From contig OX579636.1 of assembly GCA_951230915.1 (NCBI GenBank), positions 35,213,567 to 35,277,566 on the forward strand: 64,000 nucleotides of DNA, given 5' to 3'. Numbering within the stretch: position 1 is the first letter of the stretch; each line of letters opens with the position of its first letter. This document shows, piece after piece, positions 24,201 through 34,400 of this stretch. Source of the DNA: Antitrichia curtipendula (Eukaryota > Streptophyta > Bryopsida > Hypnales > Leucodontaceae). Below the pieces are notes generated by a model. It had not been told where the DNA came from, did not search any database, and worked only from the letters and a program-made list of their open reading frames with translations. The position numbers were made by a program, and so were the translations under genes.

Positions 24201-25458
24201 CTATGGCAGAGTTCGTGGCCGATGGGGTTTTAGCCACTTGTTCTGCTATGAGTTTAGTAATCTCTTTTGCGGAATCTCTATACACGCCTTTTGCTACTGG
24301 ACGGGAGTGATTTCCTAGGTGAATTGCTGCTCTAGTCATATTAGGGTTATCAGTATAGCAGTAGTACATTCTTGCATCACAGGACCTAAGGCAGGTAGGT
24401 ATTGTTTTGCAGACTTTGCAGAGAAGTTTGCAAGTTTGTGGTGGCACAACTCCTACGATAAAAAGGAATACTGTAGACCCTATCCATTCTGTTTCATTTC
24501 GCCTAGAAGTCCTAGACAAGTACTCGCAGGTAGCATTTTCACAAACAAGGTGGCCAGCACAGAACGACTTACGGAACTTAAGATTATCAGAGTTGTGGAT
24601 GTTTGTTGTCACTAGCTTGCACCACGCATGTCCATCGTGGCGCTTTTCCATTCCCTCCAAGTTCTTTGCTGCAGATGAAGAAGAAGAGGCTCGACATGGC
24701 GGCAATTCGAAGATGATGTCTCCGTCATAAGTAGGTGGCAAATACTCCACTTGGTGGTGCGTTACACCGCTCATGTTTAATGTAGAAAGTTCGTTTCGGG
24801 AACGGTGAAGACCAGAAAGACCCTTCAAGCATATCATTATACTTGTTGAAGTGGTTGGACTCAGACCTAAATCTTGTTGTGAAAAGATAGGTTGCTCATA
24901 AGGACTAGTAGATGTATTATGTAGTGATTGTCCTAGTCTAGTGTCAGTAGACTCAATTTTGACTATGGAAGAGTAAGGTGAAAGGGGCAAGGAAGGGGAC
25001 TCGCCTTCTGAATCAGTAGAGAGTTCTACAATAGTCCCTAATATCTGTGTCTTTGCTTGCGACAAAATTTCTGGTTTTTGTCCAAACACTGGAAAACATC
25101 CTGTAGGTGTAGTCGGGTTGGTGGCTTTAGGTACACAAGGTCTATTCACTGTAGAATTATTGGACTCATGACTTGCTATCTCAGTGGTCAAAGCTAGCAT
25201 AGAAAGAGGAAGACCGTAAGCTCTATAGTTTCCAAGACCTAGATACCAACAGTGACCTTCATCGGAGAGAGATTTTGGAACTGGTATTGACTGAAGTAAT
25301 TCATTGGAAGCAGAACAACGCTCTTCCTCAACATAGATAGAAGACTGTGCAAATTTAAATCGAACATGGAGCAAGTGGCTGGAAACAGTCGCCCAACCGT
25401 CTACATCAAGTGGAAACACAAGAGGTACTTCGTGACCATCTACCCGAATGCTTGCCAT
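21219..25458 (-). CDS. MULE-type transposase with SWIM zinc finger (two exons)
   Basis: Exon 1 runs from ATG at 25458 to 23296 (721 codons) and ends at ATG|GTATGT. Exon 2 runs 22607-21219 after a TTTTAG acceptor; both are phase 0 and together give 1183 residues. Residues 300-384 hold Cys/His clusters ending H-L-G-N-H, reminiscent of the WRKY/GCM-like zinc domains of many MULE transposases. The RNase H-fold core lies around 535-710, with candidate acids D541 (FDHVKR) and D607 (FMADSAMANW), a conserved E575 region, and C636-x2-H639 (CLLHW). The C-terminal SWIM finger is C1116-x-C1118...C1138-x-H1140. It should cut and join the element ends in the nucleus. There are no internal stops, so this copy may be functional. 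The first 260 residues are unrecognised. The family is inferred from motifs. Confidence 0.82.
22608..23295 (-). other. Transposase intron, carrying a perfect 20-bp palindrome
   Basis: 688-bp AT-rich intron with GT-AG ends on the minus strand. At 23065-23084 it contains a perfect 20-bp palindrome centred on TCGGATCCGA, much more GC-rich than its surroundings. Related palindromes occur elsewhere only inside this element. Confidence 0.7.
23065..23084. promoter_or_regulatory. Perfect palindrome with TCGGATCCGA core (site 1)
   Basis: All 20 bp are self-complementary, with GATC at the centre and CCGTCGGATCCGACGG as the inner 16 bp. It is probably a protein-binding or modification site of the element; the function is inferred. 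Confidence 0.6.
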
Positions 25459-26272
25459 GTTGCTCTCAAAACAAAATTAGAAAGATACAAACATACAAAG
25501 AACTCTCTGTAGTTGAGGATCAAATGTAGGACTCATATTAGGATGTCTAAGGTCCGTTGATGAATAATAAATGATCAAACATGGACTCAGTGAATTTCAA
25601 ATTGTTTATTTACAAATCAAAAACGTCGGCGCATATGGGTCTAGGTGTATAGGGGATTAGGCTACGATATAATTTTTGGCTTGCCGTCATATTTGGAAAA
25701 AAAATAATGAGTGCAATGGCACCCCTATACTTTTTATAATATAAAGAGGACAGTGCTAGTGCCGTCATTCTTCCAAGGGTTTTGGTCCATTCTAGAAAAT
25801 AAATTACCTTGCCTCTTTCACTTCTATTAGTATCCCACACGTTTGCAAATAGGACATTGTCAGTGCTAGGACTATCATTTTTTAAAATAAAAGAATAAGG
25901 GTAGTAACGGAATTACCTACTCAAATTAATTTAGCAAAGCTTCGTAATTGAATGTGTGAGGAATCCTTAGGCATAATTTTTTATTTGCATTGCGGCCCCC
26001 CAAAAAACGGCTCGTTCAAACTTCGATGTATACCAAAATCTAAGGAATCTGACATTGGCGGCATAGAGTACCTTGGGCAGTGTGAGCTTGAAGTGCAAAT
26101 AAATGCCGGCACCGAATTCAGAACTTATGAGACACCAATGCATTTGAGATGGAGCGGTTTGGGTGATGTATAAAGGAAGCCATTGAGGTGGGGAGCTCTC
26201 ATTTCACAACCTCCCTTGTATTGTGGGCGACGGTGGTCCTTGGGTTCAATGTTGTAGCTTTTCTATTAGGTC
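25459..26272. promoter_or_regulatory. Divergent intergenic region between transposase and cargo genes
   Basis: It separates the minus-strand transposase start from the plus-strand block. A TATAAAGG box (26169-26176) lies about 100 bp upstream of the plus-strand ATG at 26273 and points in that direction. No clear TATA box was seen for the transposase. A 76-codon minus-strand open frame (25610-25840) lacks any motif, and I do not call it. Confidence 0.45.
26169..26176 (+). promoter_or_regulatory. Candidate TATA box of the plus-strand gene
   Basis: TATAAAGG in a locally GC-richer setting, 97 bp before the ATG at 26273, a normal spacing for TATA, start site and short leader. Confidence 0.4.
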
Positions 26273-26581
26273 ATGCGCTTGGACAGTTTGAGTGAATCAT
26301 TAGACATTCAAGAGCACAAAAAAGGTCGTAGAAAACGTAGGCCGTTGTATTTCTCTTCTCATAAGTCTTTACAGAGAGCAAGAATGGTACGCTCCAAGAA
26401 GACAGGAAACAAGAGAGTTTTAGGTGACAATAGTCAGTCACAGAAGTCTCAGTCCTCTGAGGGAGGAGATGGAGAGCAGCACGAAGTTGGTGATGTCCAC
26501 CGGCGAGAAGGAGAGCAAGACCAGAACCCGAAAGCATTACAAGCGGAAGAAGAAGTTTCAATGTCCCTACAGCCATCGAAT
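26273..26581 (+). CDS. Probable first coding exon of the cargo gene (basic N terminus)
   Basis: The ATG at 26273 opens 103 codons ending in AAT|GTAAGT at 26581/26582, a near-perfect donor in phase 0. The peptide has a nuclear-localisation-like cluster, KKGRRKRR, followed by a Ser/Gln/Glu-rich tail. The next exon of the plus-strand gene begins at 28493 directly after an AG acceptor (CTTCATGCAG) and is also phase 0, so joining them keeps the frame and gives a 1400-codon gene. The alternative is that this exon is non-coding leader and translation starts at 28493. An antisense 157-codon frame across this exon is taken as a shadow. Confidence 0.5.
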
Positions 26582-28492
26582 GTAAGTTTGTAGTTTGAAT
26601 TCTTTGAAAAATAGATACTTTTTCAATTTGCAGTTCCGAGTACTTTGAATTTGTCGAGTTTACGAAGTCAATTCTTGGCTGGACTGTGTTCATTGCTAAG
26701 AAGTAAGAAAGGTTGGTAGATAAGGGAGGCAGGACTAGGATCAAGGCTCAGAAAGGCAGTTAGGAGAGGCAAGACTAGGATGAAGGCTAAGGAAGGCAGT
26801 AGGAGTTTTGTATGAAATGTTGGTATACATCCAAGAGTCCATCTTCATGTTGAAGGTTATGTTCGATGAATTCTTGACAAACAAATTTTGCTAAGAAGGA
26901 TTATAGTCATTAGGTTCAGTTTAAGTGCAAGTTCTCAAGTGGGTACCAGAACACTAAGAGTCCAAAGAGAGTGAGCTTGTCATTGTTATTGTGGAGAGCC
27001 ACAAACCTTAACTGAGGACTTACTAATGAATTTGCAATAGAGTATGAGAAATACTTGTAATGAAATGAATTTGGCAATATCAATTTAATCAATACTGAAG
27101 AAAGGTCAATTTACAATTTTGACTTTATACTGCGATGAAATGCATGATTAGGTAATCCTAACTAATGGCTCAATATTGGAATAGTGCAATGCATGAGATG
27201 CAGTATTCCAATGTCATCACGTACTCCTTGTAAGGTTGAATATTTGTATATTTGTATTTATTATTTGGTGAACGTTTAGATCATTTGTCTTTGGATTATC
27301 CCCTCAAAATAATGAATTATTAAAATCATGCTGATGAGATCTAAAATGAGTAGAAGGTTCTCAAATGGAACGGGTTCTAAAATGGTGCCCTATCAACTTC
27401 AAAATTTTATAACAAATTCAAATAACCTCCAAAAAATATGACACGAGTTGAGTTAGATTGGAAATTCTTCTTGTCTAAGAAAATTAATTTACTAAAAAAT
27501 ATTGATAGATGTTTTACCTCCCCAAAATTCAAGTGAGTGGTGCAACAAGAATTTTCAGAAACATGAATGACTGGTTTAATACCTAAAATTAGTTTGTGAA
27601 GTTGAGGAAAATTGGACTGCCCTTCAATCCGGATCGCACGTTTGATCGAATGGCTGGAATTCCTGGAAATTTTGGATCTTGTTCTATAGGTGATTGAAAA
27701 ATAACTTGGAAAATATAGGAACTGCTTGAGGTTGAACCACTTTTGGGAGCCATAAATTCGAGAGCTAAATCTTTGATGTCGATCTGGTTGCAAAATTAAA
27801 AATTGCTTGACAAATGTACGAGAATTCTTGTGAATTTTTGCGTAAGATCCATGCATATACAAACTTCATCATTGCTAAGTGAGATATTTGAAATTCCATA
27901 TCCACACGTACATGCACCATTGGATGTACCTAAGAGATTCATTTGGAAAATTCGGAATCAATTTTTGACTTTCTCCTGTTGGCCGAGGGAAGCCAAGCAG
28001 ACAGCGCGCCGAACTCACTTTACGAGATAGGAAATCTGAGGAAGAGCCCGTACAGGCCAATCCAAGTTCTGGATCAGGATGAGCTTGTAACCGCGGTACC
28101 TGAACCATGAGTCCACCTTGCATCCTTCCGTTCTTTCATTTTCTTGCAAACCTCAACGAGCAATCTTGTTCTAGAGACTGTAGTCGTGGCGGCCCTTCAT
28201 AATCACAACAACCGTTGTAGAGTGCGTGTATGCATGGTTTCTTGTTCTTCCTTTACTCCTCCCGGGAATCCAGATGGTGTCCTTTTCTTAAGCTTCGCTT
28301 GTTGTACACAACTTAGATCTTCCCCGAAGTTGATTTTTGAGAATCTTGCTGTTCAGTTTGCGCCATCTTGGGTGTTTGCGGATCCTGGTACTGTACATTG
28401 TGCGAGTTGTTGCATTAGTTTTTGTAGTGTCAATCTACTGCAACGTGAGATTTTGACATTACTCTTTTAAATCTTCTTGTACCTTCATGCAG
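26582..28492 (+). other. Probable long intron or leader of the cargo gene
   Basis: AT-rich, with a 40-bp near-perfect tandem duplication at 26726-26804 (unit begins GAGGCAGGACTAGGAT). A block at about 27360-27560 is related to the TA-flanked MITE at 41243-41559, read in reverse complement. The last 350 bp are less AT-rich and could be leader sequence or a second promoter for the ATG at 28493. Confidence 0.45.
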
Positions 28493-31400
28493 ATGGATCG
28501 AAGTACTCGAAGTAGAGCTAGAGCGGTTGCGGGAGCAGGAGGAAGGCCCAATGAGAATGTGAACTCTCAACAGGTTTCTTTTTTCAATCTCATACCTTAG
28601 TTGTGTACCAAATTTGTTTTACTCAACTTGATCTAGATTTGAAACAAGAAAAAGACACAAAATCTAGGGGTACCACGAGGCAAGCCAGAAATGCCCGTCG
28701 GCTCCGACCTGTTCTTGCAGGGGTGCTCGTGGTCCCCCCGAATTCCCATTTCTATTTTTTCATTCGAGGATGACGTTTCCAAGATTTGAGCTCGGATCCA
28801 ACGTATACAGCGGCCATCCATCCATGCATCGAGCGGATCGTGTCTTGAAAGCAAAGCAGTTAAAAAAAAACTGGAAATCCGAGGGTACCTTGCGGGGGTC
28901 GGGAAACTCCCATCGGATCCGACGTGGGTTTCCTTAGAGACTCGATGTACCCCTGCATTCACCCTTTTTTTTTTTATTTTTTCAACGTTTTTGGAACCTA
29001 GAGTTTGCAGCAGTCTGAGGATGTAGATCCGAGAGTCCGACAGCTTGCTTGTGCAAACGAGAGATCAAGAAGAATACTTTTGTTTCACCTCCCCAACTGC
29101 AAGGACAGTCTTACTGAGATTCGGAACCAGGTGTAGGTTTCTGCATGGACATTTACGGTTCAATTGTGATTCGATTACTCAGCTTGCATGCCGAAGCACC
29201 CTAGCCACACTTGCATTTTGGCAGCATGTCGATTAAGATTTTAGGTTCTGTGATTCAAATTCTAGATTCCACGTCGATTCATTTTGTAAGCACGTCGATC
29301 CATTCTGTAAGCATTCATTCTGTAACCAGTCATTCCAAGTTGATCCATTTTGTAAGCACGTTGATTTAGATTCTAGATTGAAGGAATTTGTGAGCATGAT
29401 TTTCGTTCATCTGATTCCAGGTTGAGAATTAGTGTCAAGAACCCAGGTTGAATCCGGTTGTGCCCAGCTTGAATCCGGTCGTACCCAGCTTGAATCCGGT
29501 TGTGAGTAATAGAAATCCAGTCTTGCGGTGGAGGGATTAAATTAAGTTCTTGCGGTGCATGGCCAATTTAGATGTTGGAGCGATTTCCCAGCTTCTTTCA
29601 TCACTTTGCAGGGAATGATTCAGTTCATCTAAGATCAGATCAATACATCAGTTTGTTCGAAAATTTGTTGCTCTTTACTGTAGCTTGGATGTACCTATCG
29701 AATTCTCATTTAGACTTTGAACAGGTACCAACATTTATGTCTCAATCTGGCCTTAACGTAAAATATACAATATAATATCGTTGCCATGATAGCTGAGGTA
29801 CTCCGTCTCCAATTTGATACCAGAACATGCGGCTATCAGTTGATCAGATTTTTGACCACTTTTTTAGTTTGATCAAGGATCAACTTGATTTGGGATCGAA
29901 TGATCCATCTGTGACTTGGTTCGGTAGAAAGTTCTTTTTATCTATGCTTTCGTTCAGCTTGTAAGAAATAGTTGTAATCTATTGCGTGCATGCCGTAAAA
30001 AAATGAGAAATTGGGGGGTACCTTGAGGTGCACCAAAAACTCCCTTCGGATCCGACGTGGGTTTTCAAGGTGCCCCAATGTACCCCCTGATTTCTCTTCC
30101 TATTTTTCATTTTTTTTGAAAGAACTTGCAATTGAATGTTTGCAGCAGTCTTGCAAGCTAAGGATCAAGCATTGCTTATGGAATACCCGAGGATGTTAAT
30201 CATAGAGTCTATATGCTTATTTGTCTATTAGCACAATTTGGAGTCAGTAAGCACGTCAAATTAGATTTTGTAGTTTGTATATAGAACCTCGAAGGAGCAG
30301 TCTAAAAGCACGATCAGGCAGGTTATTAGAATTGCCCAAAGTCAATAATTCACAAATTTGGACTTGCTGTGGAATGATTCAAATGCAGTCTTGCGATGCA
30401 TGGTCGTTCTTAGATGTGGAGTGATTTATTTGGTTAATTTCAGAAATAGTAATTTGTTTGGTTTTATTTCTTAGATGTTTTGTTTGGTTAATTTCTTAGT
30501 TCATAATTTTTTTGGTCTATTTTTTAGATCTTCATTTGTTTGGTAATTTGTTTGGTCAATTTCTTAGATCTTAATTTGTTTGGTAATTTTTTTTGTTAAT
30601 TTCATAGATGTGGAGTGATTTGTTTGATTTTGCAAGACCTGTTCAATTATGATTTTTCCATTTTGAAAGGAACATGTACCAAGATTATTTCATTTAGATA
30701 TTTTTAAATCTAATTTTGGAGGTCCTTTGAGTGCATGCCGAAGACCCCGTCGGATCCGACGTAGGTTCCAACATGCACTCAAGGGACCCCAAAAAATGCT
30801 TATTTTGAAAATATGTAAATTTCCTTGAAGCCATTCTCTTTGGTCCGCAATTGTTCAGGATGACGTGAGCTTTTTCTCAGCCATAGAGTTGGTATTTATT
30901 TGTTTTATTTTTTTGATAGAGAGAATTAAATGAGTAATCCACAACAAGTGGTTTTAAATTGTTTAAAGGTTTTTTGAACTTTAGATTAATTTTTGAAAAT
31001 GGTTTGTTTTCGGTTGCTATTTTATCCCCACATCATTTATAATTTAATGGTCTTTCGTTGATAAAAACTTTTGACTTATGAAATGAATGTAGTGTATCAT
31101 TGAGATATATGCGTAATCAAAACTTAAAGGGTCCCCCTACAAATTTATTTCTAATTTAATGTCTGATGATTTCTACAGAGTGGTCCAGCACGAGGCAAAC
31201 GCCTAAAACTAACAACTTCTTCCGAGGATCCAACAATGGAGGAATTTACTCCAGCTCCCAAGATTGGAGGGCCTTCAAAGCAAAACACTTTGTTAGAAGA
31301 AGGCGGGTCACATGCAAGTGACGATGAAGGGGCTGAAGAGAACTTGGTGAGTTTTGACGATGTAATGGACGCAGCTGATAGGGCAATAGATGCATTTGAA

Positions 31401-34400
31401 ACAAGTGTCCAGAGTGGTAATGGGCTCCAGCGCTTCGTATTCTCAACTTATAGTTCAGAGGAGGAGTTTCCGTACATGGAGCTTAAGAGCTCCACCAACA
31501 AAGGGCGTCTTCAGAGCTCGGATGCAGAGGAGAGTACCGGGTTTAGAGAGAGTTTCCAAGGGGCGGAAATCATTATCCTTAGCTCTGACGAGGATGATGA
31601 TGTCGTAATCTATGACTAGATTCGTGTACAAGTGATTTTATATAAATCATGTTTTCAGGATTTATCGGCATTTAGACTATTTTGATCTGACATTGTGCTT
31701 TTGAGTTTGACTACCAAATGACAGAATAATATGAATGTATAAATTTTTGTTCAATGTTTATCCGTGTATATGTTGCTATCATCTACATATTGCTTTACAA
31801 GCAAATTTGTATTTATTAAACTTAATGTTTTCTTTTCTAGATGGACATCACATCCGAAAAAATTATAGAAGAGGAGACCATCTTCGAGACTCCGGGCTCT
31901 CAAAAAGTTCAACAACCTGAAATTGAGCAAGTTTCTGACGGTGACAATGATGATGATGGAGAAGTTGGCGAGGAAGACTCAACAGATGTCATCCAAGAGC
32001 ATCCAGAGGAGAAGGTGATGACCGAGGATGAATTACGCAAAATCCAAAAGGGAGATACCGTCAATATTCTGGCCCACCTCCGTATGAAGCCGGAGGAGTC
32101 CTTCCGTATGCACATTCCACTGTGCAGATTGGTGACCATGCCCATGGTCCGACCAGCTCTCCTGTCTGATATATCAAAATTGGAGCAAGATTTTGCAGCC
32201 GGGGGCTACCTAGATGGTGCGGCAGTCTTCTATGTCTCCACAACAAACGAAGAGGGGAACACAGAAGAATTTACAGAGGTAGAGATGGAGAAATGGGACC
32301 CCATCTGGAGAGAGAAGAACCAGATCTTCTCTCAAAAGGTTGAGGGAAGGCAAGAGCTCCAATTTTTGAAGAAATTGAAGTTCTTCATTTGCGATGGAAA
32401 CCACAGACGGGTCGCATGGATGAATTTCATTGGAAAACATTCCAAGTGGCATTGCAATGTGGATTGTATAATCCTCGATACAAAAGGAAAAAATGAGATC
32501 GTCATGCAGGTCATGCATGATATAAACAAGTAAGTGAATTGGCCTTTTTTCTTTTCAAATGCAAGACTCAATCATTTCATTTTGAATACTTTGTTAGTTA
32601 TGATCTCAATCTTCAACTTTACCGCTAATCCAAATGTTTCGGTGACATGTAGGTCTGTGGAGGATTCTCACGTTAAGACAAACTTGGTACACACGTTGTT
32701 CCAAGTTCAAAAGTACGGAATGCTCCCAATCAATAAATTTGCAACTCTTTTGAGGCCTGCGGAAAGGAAGAGGTGCCTTGAGAACCCGGTGACAAAGAAA
32801 TGGTATTCAGTTCTGCCCGACATTTTCACGTCATTCATTTTTAGGGTAAGGACATTCCACACTCTTTGATTTCAAGAGTTTTACACATACCCAGTTTTCA
32901 TTGCACAGGTTTTTATATCTAATTTGATGGAGGACACTGTACAGCAAGAGATTTCTCAAGCAGCTGATTCGTCAGTTAGAAGATATCTAGAGGCTACGAG
33001 AGAGACTGGTAGTACACCAGAGGGAGCGGCCGAAGCAATGAGGGAAGGGGCCATGGAGAGAAAGAAGGCACTTACGTCAAAGATGTTTAAGCTCTTGGCC
33101 GTAGCAAACCCAGGCAACGGAATGGACTTCCTTAAAGAGGTGAATGTTTGAGAATCATGGTTTCTTGCTTCTTCTTATTCCACAAGAATCTATTACTTAT
33201 AAATTTTTCTTTCTTTGCAGGTGGAGAAGCATTGGGGAAACTATGAGGTGCCAGAAATGACGTTGGAGAAGCTACAAATGGTTGGAACCTCGAAAATGAC
33301 TGGTAAGCACAAAACCAACATTTTAAAGTGGTGGAACTCTTCGACACTTACTCGAGAAGCCCGAAAGTTGCCACCCAAACCAGTCTCGGAGATCCATCTT
33401 CCTCAATTCATAGTGAAGTGTACTTGATACACAGGGGTAAGTCCTTCTTCTCTTTTTCCTATTGACTTTAAACTACGGTAATGAAGAAACGGACAATGCG
33501 ATAATTTTCTTATGTTTTATTTTTTTTGTACTGCTTTACTATTTTGATTTTGTATCACTAATTTCAGATTGAAGATGCTGCGGTTGCGTTGTTCGAGAAA
33601 ATTGTCAAGGAGGACAATCTCACCATCAACTACAATACCCCTGACGAACCAGAGCAGCTACCGGAGTACATTGAAGGATGGCGGCAAAAAATTTGGGACC
33701 ACGGGTTTCTGAACTACTTGAAAGGAAACAACTATTTCAAGAAGGGAATGACCTTTGATACGTTCCCGGGCTCTGTGGCAGTGGTTCGGAGAGTACTCTA
33801 CCGGTATGCATTAAATTCTTTGAATACATTTTTTTTTCACAACTTAAAGTATTTTGGAACTTGTAATTTATAATAACTCAATATTTTTATTGTCTTCTCC
33901 TATTTTCTTGATGTAGTGAACTGAAGTTGAAGTGAAGTGTCATTTTGGTCTTTTTTTATTAAAAGTCTACTTAGTACGTTGTTTTTTAAATATGAAATTG
34001 GCTTATTTGCAGGTACTTTAAGCTAGAGCTAGAAGCGAAGGGGGCCATCACCAAATTGGATATCCCTCCTTTTCTTAGTGGCTTCCTTGATCGCAACTCT
34101 CCATCCTGCATGTTCAGCGCACACCAGTTGCGAACGTACACAACAGCTCATTTGAGTGGTGCGGGCTGGTACTTGGACTGCACTTTGGAGTTCACTCATC
34201 ACTCTGAAACGCAGCTTAGAAAATCCTTGGAGGGAAAAGGGATTGTGGATTTGGATCTCATTGATGAGTTCATCGGCATGGATGACGAAGCCAAGAGGAA
34301 GGCCATCAACAAGAGGGATGCAGTGGATCGCAAGAAAGAAGTGAAGAATCAGTTCGCACTCCAAAGAAAAGAAAAGAAAGAAGCGGAGAAAGCGACAAAG

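Larger units (their letters stand above)
28574..31178 (+). other. 2.6-kb intron of the cargo gene packed with hairpins
   Basis: It starts CAG|GTTTCTTTT and ends TTCTACAG. It contains four long imperfect hairpins centred near 28702, 28917, 30050 and 30754, a 3 x 21-bp tandem repeat (29442-29504), and a diffuse repeat of 'ttgtaagcacgtcgat'-like words (29270-29370). No coding sequence was recognised. Confidence 0.6.

Noticed and set aside
26271..26744. 157-codon minus-strand open frame
   Set aside because: It lies opposite the plus-strand exon 26273-26581, which has a TATA box and a good splice donor. The antisense frame shows no motif.
31236..31619. Free-standing 127-codon acidic gene
   Set aside because: The frame is better explained as exon 2 of the cargo gene (31179-31604). 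It has AG at its 5' edge, a GT donor before the stop and matching phase on both sides.
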